Assembly (NCBI GenBank): GCA_964497615.1
Contig: CAZCEC010000023.1
Span: 21,477 to 85,476, forward strand
Origin: CAZCEC01 sp964497615
Lineage (GTDB): Bacteria; Chloroflexota; Anaerolineae; Anaerolineales; UBA6663
Direction: 5' to 3'
Length of the DNA stretch: 64,000 nt
The notes under the pieces were generated by a model. That model was given only the letters and a program-made list of their open reading frames with translations, had not been told where the DNA came from and searched no databases. A program made the translations under genes and the position numbers. Numbering within the stretch: position 1 is the first letter of the stretch; every line of letters starts with the position of its first letter. Below are positions 16,551-24,967 of this stretch, one piece after another.

Positions 16551-17982
16551 CAGATCAGGCAACGGCGCAGAAAACCCGCGCGGCGCGGAAAGGCCGCTCA
16601 GCGCCGAGAACGGGGCCGGCGAGCGCCCCGCCGCCCAGCCGCCGCTATTGGTGCCGGGCGCGGGCGAGCCACCGCGCTTCTACGACGGCGTGGGCGACCC
16701 GGACTGCCCGCACTGCCACGGTCTAGGGTACCTGCGCGAAGACGTGCCGCCGGGGCACCCCAACTTCGGCAAGCTGGTGCCGTGCGTGTGCCAGATGGAC
16801 TCGATGGCGGCCACCCACGCCGACAAGCTGCGGCGCGACAGCAACACCGAGACCCTGGCGGGCAAGACCTTCGACAACTTTCTTCCGGAAGGGGTCAGCC
16901 CGGACCCCGCGGTGCGGGCGACCGTGCGGTCGGCGTTTGAGCGCTGCCGGGCGTTCGCAGAGAAGCCGGAGAAGTGGCTGCTGCTGAGCGGGACCTACGG
17001 CTGCGGCAAAACGCATCTGGCCGCGGCGATAGCCAACCGCTGCGTAGCCACGGGCAAGCCGGTGCTGTTCCTGAACACGCCCGACCTGCTGGACCGGCTG
17101 CGGGCCGGCTTCGCACCCAGCGCCGACGACACCTTCGCCACCCGCTTTGAAGAGATTCGCACCGCGCCCATCCTGATCCTGGACGACCTGGGGACGGAGA
17201 GCCCGACGGCCTGGGCGGTAGAGAAGCTGTATCAGATACTCAACTACCGCTACAACGCGCACCTGCCGACGGTCATCACCACCAACCGCGATCTGAAGGA
17301 CATTGAGCCGCGCGTGGCCAGCCGGCTCACCGACGCGGAGATCGTGAGCGCGCTGACGATCCGCGCGCCGGACTTCCGAGCAGGACACTTGAGCCTGACC
17401 TCGGACATTTCCACCCTGGCGATCCACGCCCAGCAGACATTTGAGACCTTTGACCACCGGGGGGACCTGACGGGCGAGGCGCGACAGATGTTCCACAAGG
17501 CCATCCAGGCGGCGCGCGACTACGCCGACGAGCCGCGCGGCTGGTTCGTGCTGACCGGCGACTACGGGTCGGGCAAGACACACCTGGCGGCGGCGATTGC
17601 CAACCACCGGGCGCAGCAGGGGCTGCCAGTGATCTTCGTCACCTATCAGGACCTGAGCGACCTGTTCCGCACTTCGAGCAACCGCGAGAACGACGACCGC
17701 AACGCCAAGCTGGTGCAGCAGGTGAAGGGCGCGGAGTTCCTGGTGATTGACGACGTCAGCAGCCTGGTGGGGACGGTGGGCTACTTCCGCGAGAAGTTTT
17801 TCCAGGTGTTCAACTACCGCTTCGACGCGCAACTGCCCACGGTGCTGACGACGGCGGCCTCGGACAAGGAGTTGGACCCGCGCATCAAGTCGCGCATCTT
17901 CCACACCGAGCTGTGCCAGGTGCATGTGTTGAAGGTGGGGCCGTACCGGGGGAAGCGGGCGGCGCGCAAGCGGGCGGCGTAG
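16498..17982 (+). CDS. Helicase loader with two tandem DnaC/DnaI-type AAA+ modules
   Basis: A 494-residue protein from ATG 16498. An upstream extension would only re-read dnaD codons. A Cys cluster near residue 70 (DCPHCHGLGYL, then PCVCQ) looks like a zinc site as in DnaI. Two ATPase modules follow. The first has Walker A GTYGCGKT (165-172), Walker B ILILDDLG and sensor TVITTNRD. The second has Walker A GDYGSGKT (354-361), Walker B FLVIDDVSS and TVLTTAASD. Usual DnaC/DnaI loaders are about 240-310 residues with one module, so this one is doubled. Domain 2 lacks a zinc site. It likely loads DnaB from the adjacent gene. Confidence 0.88.
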   Translation: MANPARPSQKPDQMPPDSRSGNGAENPRGAERPLSAENGAGERPAAQPPLLVPGAGEPPRFYDGVGDPDCPHCHGLGYLREDVPPGHPNFGKLVPCVCQMDSMAATHADKLRRDSNTETLAGKTFDNFLPEGVSPDPAVRATVRSAFERCRAFAEKPEKWLLLSGTYGCGKTHLAAAIANRCVATGKPVLFLNTPDLLDRLRAGFAPSADDTFATRFEEIRTAPILILDDLGTESPTAWAVEKLYQILNYRYNAHLPTVITTNRDLKDIEPRVASRLTDAEIVSALTIRAPDFRAGHLSLTSDISTLAIHAQQTFETFDHRGDLTGEARQMFHKAIQAARDYADEPRGWFVLTGDYGSGKTHLAAAIANHRAQQGLPVIFVTYQDLSDLFRTSSNRENDDRNAKLVQQVKGAEFLVIDDVSSLVGTVGYFREKFFQVFNYRFDAQLPTVLTTAASDKELDPRIKSRIFHTELCQVHVLKVGPYRGKRAARKRAA

Positions 17983-17984
17983 CG

Positions 17985-18104
17985 CACAACGACCGACCAC
18001 CGACGACTGACGACCGACGACGGAGAGCGCAGGGCGATCGCCAACTGACCAGGAACGCCCGCCTGTCATTGTCATTCCGAGGCGGTTTTTGCCGAGGAAT
18101 CTTG
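17985..18104. repeat. GACGAC-type tract plus one TGTCATTCCGAG repeat
   Basis: 17985-18030 is a low-complexity tract of ACGACCGACC units like that at 10808. 18070-18104 is a single-arm copy of the dispersed repeat (TGTCATTCCGAGGCGG...GCCGAGGAATCTTG). Confidence 0.75.
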
Positions 18105-18142
18105 TCCCTGAGAATTGTCTGCATGAGCAGCCAACCAGGGCA

Positions 18143-18180
18143 CAAAAAAGCCCCCGAGCGGCGGTTCCAGCTTGGGGGCT
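18143..18180 (-). terminator. Intrinsic terminator of the EF-G-like gene
   Basis: On the minus strand, arms AGCCCCC and GGGGGCT enclose an 18-nt loop and are followed by TTTTT. It begins 30 bp past the stop of the gene at 18210-20285, the position expected for its terminator. Confidence 0.85.
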
Positions 18181-18209
18181 CTTGATTCAGATTGGCGCGA
18201 GGGCCGCGG

Positions 18210-20285
18210 CTACTCGCCTGTCTCGTCGCCCTTGGCTTCACGCTTGTGAGCGGCGATGATGCCTTGCGCCAGGTGGGTGGGGACGACGTCGTAGCGCAAG
18301 AAGTCCATCGAGTAGACGCCGCGCCCGCCGGTGATGGAGCGCAGTTCGGTGGCGTAGCGCTGCACCTCGGCCTGGGGCACCTCGGCGGTGATGATGCTCT
18401 TGCCGGCGTCCTGGTCCATCCCCTGTACGCGAGCGCGCCGGGTGTTGAGGTCGCCGAGCACGTCGCCCATGTTGCTCTCAGGGACGACGACGCGCAGCGC
18501 CACAATCGGCTCCAGCAGCACAGGGTTGCCGGCCTCGAAGGCCTTCTTGAAGGCCTCGCGCCCGGCCACCTCGAAGGCGATGGGCTTGGAATCGACCGGG
18601 TGCTCCTTGCCGTCGGTGACGAAGACGTTGACGCCGACGACCGGGTAGCCAGCCACCACCCCCTGCTCCATGACGCTCTTGACGCCCTTCTCGATCGGGC
18701 CCAGGTAGCCGCGCGACAGGTTCATGCCCACCAGTTCATCCTCAAACGCATACTCTCCGTCAGGCGAGGGCTCGACGCGCATAGTCACCTCGCCGAACTG
18801 CCCCGCGCCGCCGGTCTGCTTCTTGTGGCGGTGCATGGCCTCGGCCTTGCGGGTGATGCTCTCGCGATAAGGCACCTTGGGCGCCTCGACGTTCAGGCCG
18901 ACGCTGAACTTGCTTTCGGCGCGCCGGACCGCCACATCAATGTGCTGGTCGCCCATGCCTTCGAGGATCGTTTGCTTGGTGGACGATTCCTGCCGCCAGT
19001 GCAGGGTGGGATCTTCTTCGCACAGGCGGGTGAGGGCCGGGCCCATCTTGGTGGAATCGGCCTGGGTGCGCGGGCTGACGGCCACGGCATAGGTGGCGGC
19101 CGGATACTTGGGGGCATCCATGATGAGCGGGTGGGTGCGGTCGCCGAGCGAGTCGCCGGTGGCGGTGACAGTCAATTTGGTGAGGGCGCCCAGGTCGCCG
19201 GCATGCAGGTTGCGGATGCCGATCTGCTCCTTGCCGCGCGGCAGATAGACGGTGCCGATGCGCTCCTCTGCGCTCCGGCTGTGATTCCAAATGCGGGTGT
19301 CAGACGACAGCACGCCCGAGTAAACCCGGACATAGGTGAGCTTGCCGACGAACGGGTCGGCGGTGGTCTTCCACACGTAGGCGCACAGCGGGCTCGTATC
19401 CGAGATCGCCACGTCCTCGTCGCCCGCGGCGCCGTGGGCGTGCATGGGGGGTTCTTCGGTGGGCGCCGGGAAGTAGCGCACGATGCCGTCCAGGATCGGG
19501 TTGATACCCACGTCGGCCGTGGCCGAGGCGACGAAGACCGGGACAAAGGAGCCGGCCAGCACCGCTTGGTGAAAGCCGTGAATGACCTCCTGCGGGGTCA
19601 GCTCTTCGCCGCCCAGGTACTTCTCCAGCAGGGCATCGTCGCCCTCGGCGGCGGCCTCCACCAGGTTGACGCGCGCGGCCTCCGCGGCGGCGGCGTAGTC
19701 GGCGGGAATGGCCACTTGCTCGTCGCCCTTGCCGGGGCGGGCCATCATCGAGAGCAGGCCGATGACGCCCTTGAAATTGGCCTGTTCGCCCCACGGCAGT
19801 TGCACGGGGATGAGCTTGGCCTTAAACGCCGCCTGGACGCCTTCCAGGGTCTTCTGGAAGTTGGCGTTCTCCCGGTCCATCTTGTTGATGACGACGAAGC
19901 GCGGGAGCTTGCGGTCGTCGCAATACTGCCAGGTCAGCTCGGTGCCCACTTCCACGCCGGAAACGGCATCCACCACCACGATGGCGGCGTCGGCCACGTG
20001 CAGGGCCGACTTGACCTCGCCCAAGAAGTCGGTGAAGCCGGGGGTGTCAATGAAATTGATCTTGTGGTCCTGATACTCGATGGGGATGACGGCGGTGGAG
20101 ATGGAGATGCGGCGGCGTTTCTCTTCGTCTTCAAAATCGGCGGCAGCGGTGCCGTCCTCAACGCGGCCCAGTCGGGTGGTGACCCCGGTGTTGAACAGGA
20201 AGCCCTCGGTGAGCGAGGTTTTGCCGGAGCCACTGTGGCCAACGAGCGCGACATTGCGGATCAACTCGGTTCCGTACTCTTTCAT
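18210..20285 (-). CDS. Elongation factor G-like GTPase (EF-G2 type)
   Basis: A 691-residue translational GTPase with the full EF-G domain order: G domain (about 1-275), domain II (about 295-380), and domains III-V, ending in RGVYSMDFLRYDVVPTHLAQ. The G1 loop is GHSGSGKT instead of the AHIDAGKTT of canonical EF-G; G3 is DTPGFTDF and G4 NKMD. MKEYGTELIRNVALVGHSGS is characteristic of the EF-G2/FusA2 paralogue group, which has weak or no translocase activity in species studied, so this is probably not the housekeeping EF-G. GGAG precedes the ATG. It is monocistronic. Confidence 0.92.
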   Translation of the reverse strand: MKEYGTELIRNVALVGHSGSGKTSLTEGFLFNTGVTTRLGRVEDGTAAADFEDEEKRRRISISTAVIPIEYQDHKINFIDTPGFTDFLGEVKSALHVADAAIVVVDAVSGVEVGTELTWQYCDDRKLPRFVVINKMDRENANFQKTLEGVQAAFKAKLIPVQLPWGEQANFKGVIGLLSMMARPGKGDEQVAIPADYAAAAEAARVNLVEAAAEGDDALLEKYLGGEELTPQEVIHGFHQAVLAGSFVPVFVASATADVGINPILDGIVRYFPAPTEEPPMHAHGAAGDEDVAISDTSPLCAYVWKTTADPFVGKLTYVRVYSGVLSSDTRIWNHSRSAEERIGTVYLPRGKEQIGIRNLHAGDLGALTKLTVTATGDSLGDRTHPLIMDAPKYPAATYAVAVSPRTQADSTKMGPALTRLCEEDPTLHWRQESSTKQTILEGMGDQHIDVAVRRAESKFSVGLNVEAPKVPYRESITRKAEAMHRHKKQTGGAGQFGEVTMRVEPSPDGEYAFEDELVGMNLSRGYLGPIEKGVKSVMEQGVVAGYPVVGVNVFVTDGKEHPVDSKPIAFEVAGREAFKKAFEAGNPVLLEPIVALRVVVPESNMGDVLGDLNTRRARVQGMDQDAGKSIITAEVPQAEVQRYATELRSITGGRGVYSMDFLRYDVVPTHLAQGIIAAHKREAKGDETGE

Positions 20286-20428
20286 AGGGTGCGCTTTCTC
20301 CGTGGCTTATGCATCGTCAGTGGGGACGGGGATGGTAGCATGGGGGGGAAGGGTTGTCAATCATTGCACGGGCGCGCGTGGATGTCAGCGTGCGCAAGTG
20401 GAATGTGCGTATGTGGGTAGGGCGGGGA

Positions 20429-20434
20429 TATAAT
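20429..20434 (+). promoter_or_regulatory. -10 box for the VOC-to-queG operon
   Basis: TATAAT lies 23 bp before the ATG at 20458, with GGGAGGA as the ribosome site between. A convincing -35 at 17 bp is absent. Confidence 0.5.
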
Positions 20435-20457
20435 GGACAAGATTTGGGAGGATTGAC

Positions 20458-20946
20458 ATGACACCAGCCATTCATCCGCAAACGGGGATTGGGCACGTGC
20501 ACCTGAAGGTGGCCGACTTGGAGCGGGCCGTCCAGTTCTATACCGAGGTGCTGGGGTTCGAGGTGATGCAGCGTTGGGGCGGCAGCGCCGCGTTCCTGTC
20601 GGCGGGCGGCTATCACCACCACATTGGGCTGAACACCTGGGAGAGCCGCGGCGGGGACGCGCCCGCGCCGGGGACGACCGGGCTGTATCACTTCGCCATC
20701 TTATTGCCCAGCCGGCGCGAGTTGGCGCAGGCGCTGAAGCGCCTGGGCGAGCACGGCTGGCCGCTGGATGGCGCCGCCGATCACGGGGTGAGCGAGGCCG
20801 TCTATCTACGCGACCCGGACGGCAACGGCATCGAGCTGTACCGCGACCGGCCGCCGGAGCAGTGGCCGCGCACGCCCGAGGGCGAATTGCGGATGGTGAA
20901 CGACGCGCTGGATTTTGAAGGGATTATGAGCGAGTTGGCGGAATGA
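20458..20946 (+). CDS. VOC-family ring-cleaving dioxygenase/glyoxalase-like protein
   Basis: A 162-residue VOC protein with two babbab modules. Metal ligands are likely His (GHVHLKVADLERAVQFY, about 13), a central His (HFAILLPSRRELAQAL, about 81), and Glu in DPDGNGIELYRDRP (about 124). That final motif is typical of CatE/MhqO-like extradiol dioxygenases. The next gene, overlapping by 4 bp (ATGA), encodes a carboxylesterase. The same pairing occurs in the quinone-responsive mhqO/mhqD genes of Bacillus, so a role in quinone or catechol detoxification is possible. The substrate is inferred only. Confidence 0.85.
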   Translation: MTPAIHPQTGIGHVHLKVADLERAVQFYTEVLGFEVMQRWGGSAAFLSAGGYHHHIGLNTWESRGGDAPAPGTTGLYHFAILLPSRRELAQALKRLGEHGWPLDGAADHGVSEAVYLRDPDGNGIELYRDRPPEQWPRTPEGELRMVNDALDFEGIMSELAE

Positions 20947-21584
20947 TTGAGCAGACTGATCCACACGCAGGGATGCCGGTGCTGACGGCGGGGGCGCGGC
21001 CGGAGGCGGCGCAGGGCGCGATGGTGCTGGTGCATGGGCGCGGGGCCTCGGCCGAGGACATCCTGGCCCTGGCGCGCGAGTTCCGGCGCGACGACTTCGC
21101 CTATTGGGCGCCGCAGGCAGCCGGGAACACCTGGTATCCCAACCGGTTTATGGAGCCGCTGGAGACCAATGAGCCCTGGCTGACGGCCGCCCTGGCGAAG
21201 GTGGGGGCGGTGCTGGCGGAGGTCGGCGCGGCGGGCATCCCGCCGGAGCGGACGGTGCTGCTGGGATTCTCGCAGGGGGCCTGCCTGGCGCTGGAGTATG
21301 CGGCGCGCCACGCACGGCGCTACGGCGCCCTGGTGGGGCTGAGCGGTGGGCTGATCGGCCCGGATGGGACGCCGCGCGACTACGCCGGGTCGCTGGCGGG
21401 CACGCCGGTCTTCCTGGGGTGCAGCGATGTGGACCCGCACATCCCTAAGGAGCGGGTGGCGCACAGCGCGGCGGTCCTGGAGGGTCTGGGGGGCGCGGTG
21501 ACCATGCGGCTGTACCGCAACTTATTACACACCGTGAACGGGGATGAGGTGCGGTTTGTGCAGGGGCTGTTGGAGCAGCTATGA
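20943..21584 (+). CDS. Phospholipase/carboxylesterase-family alpha/beta hydrolase
   Basis: A 213-residue serine hydrolase of the small carboxylesterase (Abhydrolase_2) family. VLVHGRGASAEDIL (about 28-41) forms the oxyanion side. The nucleophile Ser lies in LLGFSQGACLAL (about 98-109), Asp in GCSDVDPHIP, and the catalytic His near LLHTVNGDE close to the C-terminus. It is coupled to the VOC gene before (ATGA) and the thioredoxin gene after (ATGA). MhqD-type enzymes of this family partner with MhqO-type dioxygenases. Confidence 0.88.
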   Translation: MIEQTDPHAGMPVLTAGARPEAAQGAMVLVHGRGASAEDILALAREFRRDDFAYWAPQAAGNTWYPNRFMEPLETNEPWLTAALAKVGAVLAEVGAAGIPPERTVLLGFSQGACLALEYAARHARRYGALVGLSGGLIGPDGTPRDYAGSLAGTPVFLGCSDVDPHIPKERVAHSAAVLEGLGGAVTMRLYRNLLHTVNGDEVRFVQGLLEQL

Positions 21585-22096
21585 AGAGCCTGATCCGGCT
21601 GTTCTCATACAACTCATATGTGTGGGTGGCGCTGGCGGTGGGCGCGGTCCTGGCGCCGGCGCTGGCAGCCGGCGGGCTGACGCCGCTGGAGTGGGCGGGA
21701 CTGGCCGTGTACGCGGTGGCGGCCTATGTGGGCTATCAAGTATGGAAGACGCCCCGCCAGCAGTTGGCGCAGTTCGATGCGCTGGCGGCCTTCGACGAGG
21801 TACTGCGCGGCCCCCGCCCCACCCTGGTGGAGTTCTATTCCGACAACTGCGGCGTGTGCATGACCATGCGCCCAGTGATGGACCGGCTGGAGCAGGATGC
21901 CCAGCACCGATTGCAGGTGCTGCGGGTGGATGTGAAGGAGCCGGTGGGGGCACAATTGGCCGACCGGTATGCGGTGACGTTCACGCCAACATTCATGCTG
22001 TTCAACTCGAACGGGTCGAAGGAAGAGGAGTACACCCTGGTGCTGGACCGGGCGCGGGTGTTGTATTGGCTGGATCAGCAGACGATATCGCCGTAG
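21581..22096 (+). CDS. Membrane-anchored thioredoxin-family protein
   Basis: A 171-residue protein with two hydrophobic helices (about 12-30 and 38-53), then a thioredoxin fold with TLVEFYSDNCGVC: active-site Cys90 and Cys93 in a CGVC motif. The cis-Pro loop is FTPTFMLF. CGVC differs from the usual CGPC, which would shift the redox potential. The orientation of the thioredoxin domain relative to the membrane is not clear from the helix pair. It is coupled to the esterase before it by a 4-bp overlap. Confidence 0.85.
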   Translation: MKSLIRLFSYNSYVWVALAVGAVLAPALAAGGLTPLEWAGLAVYAVAAYVGYQVWKTPRQQLAQFDALAAFDEVLRGPRPTLVEFYSDNCGVCMTMRPVMDRLEQDAQHRLQVLRVDVKEPVGAQLADRYAVTFTPTFMLFNSNGSKEEEYTLVLDRARVLYWLDQQTISP

Positions 22097-22106
22097 GGCG
22101 CGAGCC

Positions 22107-22712
22107 GTGGTGCGCGGTCCGTTCACCGGCGTGCGGCAGTGGTGGGCGTTCTACCGGCGCTATTGGGGCCGGCCGCCGTGGGATTCGGGGGTGCCGGCGC
22201 CGGAACTGGTGCGGGTGGTTGCGGGGCGGGCGCCGGGCCGCGCCATTGACCTGGGGTGCGGCACCGGGACGAACGTGCTGTACCTGGCCGAGCAGGGCTG
22301 GCAGGTGACGGGGGTGGACTTTGTGGGGCGGGCCATCGCGCAGGCGCGGCGCAAGCTGAAGGGGCGCGACGCGCAATTGCTCGTGGGCGATGTGACCCGC
22401 CTGGAGCGGCTGCCCCTGCGCGGGCCGTACGACCTGGCACTGGACATGGGCTGCTTTCATTCCCTGCCAGAGGCGGGGCGCGAGCGGTACGCGGCCGGGC
22501 TGGCGCGGGTGTTAGTGCCGGGGGCAGTGTACTTGCTGTATGCGTTTCAGCCGGCGGAGGGGAGCCAGGCCGGGCTGACGCGGGCCGAGGTGGAGGCGGC
22601 GTTCGCGCCGCATCTGCGGCCGGCAGGTTATGAGCAGGGCGCGGGTCGGCCAAGCGCGTGGTACTACTTTGAGAAGGATGAAGGACGAAGTATGAAGGAT
22701 GAAGTCGCTTGA
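22107..22712 (+). CDS. SAM-dependent class I methyltransferase
   Basis: A 201-residue protein with the SAM-binding motif I IDLGCGTGTNVLYLAEQG (about 47-64), an acidic end of strand 2 (VTGVDFVGRAIAQAR), and DLALDMGCFHSLPE as the post-motif region. The start is GTG at 22107. The substrate is unknown. The last 13 codons (EKDEGRSMKDEVA) come from GAAGGATGAAGGACGAAG-type sequence identical in style to the intergenic repeat tracts, so the original C-terminus may have been replaced or extended by a repeat. Confidence 0.87.
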   Translation: MVRGPFTGVRQWWAFYRRYWGRPPWDSGVPAPELVRVVAGRAPGRAIDLGCGTGTNVLYLAEQGWQVTGVDFVGRAIAQARRKLKGRDAQLLVGDVTRLERLPLRGPYDLALDMGCFHSLPEAGRERYAAGLARVLVPGAVYLLYAFQPAEGSQAGLTRAEVEAAFAPHLRPAGYEQGAGRPSAWYYFEKDEGRSMKDEVA

Positions 22713-23659
22713 GCCGGCGGGTGTTGTTTATCTTTCTGGATGGGATTGGGTTGGGGGAGGACACAGCGGCGCATAACCCATTTGCGACGGCGGACCTGCC
22801 GGCGCTGCACGGACTGCTGGGCGGCCAGCGGCTGCTGGGGAGCACGCCCGCCGGGGACTATGGGCGGGCGCTTTTCATCCCCACCGATGCGCGGCTGGGC
22901 GTGGACGGACCGCCCCAGTCCGCCACCGGGCAGGCGGCGATTGTGACCGGGCGCAATGTGTCGCGCGAGATCGGCGGGCATTGGGGGCCAAAGCCCAACG
23001 CGGCCGTGGCGACCATCATCCGCCAGGGCACCACGTTCAGCCGGGTGAGGGCGGCGGGCAAGGCGGCGGCGCTGATGAACGCCTATCCCCAGCGATACTT
23101 CGACTCGGTGGCCTCCGGCCGGCGCAGTTACTCCGCCATCCCCCTGGCGGTGACGGCGGCGGGCATCTCCCTCTTCAACACTGACGACCTGCGCGCCGGG
23201 CGGGCGATGAGCGCGGACTTCACGGGCGAGGGCTGGCCGGATGGCGCACCCGAGGCGCTGACTCCGCGCGCCGCGGGCCGCCGGCTGGCCGAGATCGCCG
23301 ATGAGCATGCCTTTTCATTCTTTGAACACTGGATCACGGATTACGTCGGGCATTGGGCCGACATGAGCGAGGCCCAGAAAGTGCTGAGCCGGTTCGATGG
23401 CGTGCTGGACGGGCTGCTGGAGGCCTGGGACGACGAGGCCGGCCTGATCGTCATCTCCTCCGACCACGGCAACATGGAGGCGCTGGACCACAGCCATCAC
23501 ACGCTCAACCCGGTGCCGACCATCGTGGTGGGCGCGCAGCGGCAAGCATTCGATGGGCTGCGGGACCTAACCGGGTTGGCCTGGGCGATTGAGCGCTACC
23601 TGGGCGTCGACGGGCGGCCGGCGGATGGCGGGACGGCAGACACACCCCCGAAAGGATGA
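22709..23659 (+). CDS. Alkaline-phosphatase-superfamily metalloenzyme (phosphoglycerate mutase-like)
   Basis: A 316-residue protein beginning at TTG, overlapping the methyltransferase stop (TTGA). VLFIFLDGIGLGED supplies the first metal-binding Asp. SATGQAAIVTGRNVS (about 70-85) would carry the Ser/Thr nucleophile. SSDHGNMEALDHSHHTLNPVP (about 250-270) gives the Asp-His and His ligands of the two-metal site. This layout fits the metalloenzyme superfamily that includes cofactor-independent phosphoglycerate mutase, but it is shorter and the substrate is unknown. Confidence 0.85.
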   Translation: MSRRVLFIFLDGIGLGEDTAAHNPFATADLPALHGLLGGQRLLGSTPAGDYGRALFIPTDARLGVDGPPQSATGQAAIVTGRNVSREIGGHWGPKPNAAVATIIRQGTTFSRVRAAGKAAALMNAYPQRYFDSVASGRRSYSAIPLAVTAAGISLFNTDDLRAGRAMSADFTGEGWPDGAPEALTPRAAGRRLAEIADEHAFSFFEHWITDYVGHWADMSEAQKVLSRFDGVLDGLLEAWDDEAGLIVISSDHGNMEALDHSHHTLNPVPTIVVGAQRQAFDGLRDLTGLAWAIERYLGVDGRPADGGTADTPPKG

Positions 23660-24255
23660 GGCAGGTGACGACGGACGACGAGAGCCGCGCCCAGCCCGCG
23701 GCCAGTGCGGCGGGTCAGGCTGGCGTGACGATTGACCCGGAACTGCTGCGCGGGGTGATGCGGCATTGGGCCACCGGCGTGGCGATCCTGTCGGCGCGCC
23801 ATGCGGGCGTGGCGCACGGGATGACGGTGAACTCGTTCTGTTCGGTGTCGCTGGACCCGCCGCTGGTGCTGGTGAGCCTGGAGCAGGCGGTCCGCACCCA
23901 CGCGCTGGTGGAGCGGTCGGGCGTGTTCGCCGTGTCGTTTCTGCGGGCGGAGCAGGCGTGGATCTCGGACCGGTTTGCGGGGCGCGAAACGGAGAATTCG
24001 GACCGGTTTGAGGGCCTGCCCACCTTCACCGCCGCAACCGGCGCGCCGATCCTGGCCGACAACATTGGCTATCTGGATTGCCGCGTCACGGCCGCTTACC
24101 CGGCGGCCAGTCACACCCTCTTCGTCGCGGCGGTGGCGGCGGCCGGGCCGGGCACGGCCGGGCTGGTGCTGGGCGACGAGGGGGCCGGCGCGGATGGCGG
24201 CCCGCCCGCGAAGCCGCTCTTGTATTTCAACCGGGATTATCGGAAGATGGGGTAG
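23656..24255 (+). CDS. Flavin reductase-like FMN-binding protein
   Basis: A 199-residue protein of the flavin reductase-like family. MRHWATGVAILSARHAGVAHGMTVNSFCSVSLDPPLVLVSL (about 35-75) is the FMN-binding core with the TVNSFxSVSLxPP signature. FAVSFLRAEQAWISDRFAG and LLYFNRDYRKMG close the fold. Such proteins supply reduced flavin or reduce quinones and small aromatics, which fits the VOC dioxygenase and esterase in the same operon. It starts at ATG 23656, overlapping the previous stop (ATGA). Confidence 0.88.
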   Translation: MRQVTTDDESRAQPAASAAGQAGVTIDPELLRGVMRHWATGVAILSARHAGVAHGMTVNSFCSVSLDPPLVLVSLEQAVRTHALVERSGVFAVSFLRAEQAWISDRFAGRETENSDRFEGLPTFTAATGAPILADNIGYLDCRVTAAYPAASHTLFVAAVAAAGPGTAGLVLGDEGAGADGGPPAKPLLYFNRDYRKMG

Positions 24256-24272
24256 TGCACGGAGGGGGCGGC

Positions 24273-24311
24273 AGATTCCTGGGCCGCCAAGGGCGCGGCC
24301 TCGGAATGACA
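24273..24311. repeat. Dispersed repeat, single arm, reverse orientation
   Basis: AGATTCCTgggcc...gcggccTCGGAATGACA lies in the 88-bp space between the flavin reductase and AMMECR1 genes. Confidence 0.7.
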
Positions 24312-24343
24312 TGGCAGGCGCGAGGGACAAGCGGGAGGCGAGG

Positions 24344-24967
24344 ATGAACGACACCCTCTCGATGGACGACAAGCGCTGGTTATTGCGGCTGGCGCGGGAA
24401 GCGTTGGAAGCGGCGGTGCGCGGTGACGATCCGCCGCCGGTGGACCGGAGCGCGCTGCCGGCGGCCCTGACGTGGCGGGCAAGCTGCTTTGTGACCCTGA
24501 CAATTGGCGGGCGGCTGCGGGGCTGCATCGGCGGGCTGGCCGCAGAGCGCCCGCTGTATGAAGATGTGCAGCTCCGGGCCGCACAATCGGGCCTGCGCGA
24601 CTATCGCTTTTCACCGGTGAGACCTGACGAGTTGGCCGGCATCGAGATCGAAGTCTCAGTGTTGACCACACCCTTGCCGCTGGCGTACACCTCGCCGGAC
24701 GATCTGGCGGCGCAACTGCGGCCGGGCGTGGACGGGGTGGTGCTCCAGCAGGGCGGGCGCAAGGCCACGTTTCTCCCGCAGGTGTGGGAGCACGCGCCTG
24801 AGCCCGAGCGCTTCTTGGGGATGCTGTGCGAGAAGCTGGGGCTGCCGGCCGACGCCTGGCGCAAGCTGCCGCTGGAGGCGCTGACCTATCAGGTCATCCT
24901 CATGACCGAAGCCGAGTTCGACCTGTCGCCCACGCGTGACGACCCTCCTTTCAGCCCAGCGCGCTAA
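24344..24967 (+). CDS. AMMECR1-domain protein
   Basis: A 207-residue protein covering one AMMECR1 domain. The signature LRGCIGGL (about 64-71) is in GGRLRGCIGGLAAERPL. FSPVRPDELAGIEIEVSVLT and GRKATFLPQVWEH follow, as in the family. The AMMECR1 fold is conserved from archaea to humans; its reaction is unproven, although it is linked to radical-SAM MEMO-type partners in some genomes. ATG 24344 is preceded by GGGAGGCGAGG. Its 3' end overlaps the queG start by 32 bp. Confidence 0.92.
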   Translation: MNDTLSMDDKRWLLRLAREALEAAVRGDDPPPVDRSALPAALTWRASCFVTLTIGGRLRGCIGGLAAERPLYEDVQLRAAQSGLRDYRFSPVRPDELAGIEIEVSVLTTPLPLAYTSPDDLAAQLRPGVDGVVLQQGGRKATFLPQVWEHAPEPERFLGMLCEKLGLPADAWRKLPLEALTYQVILMTEAEFDLSPTRDDPPFSPAR

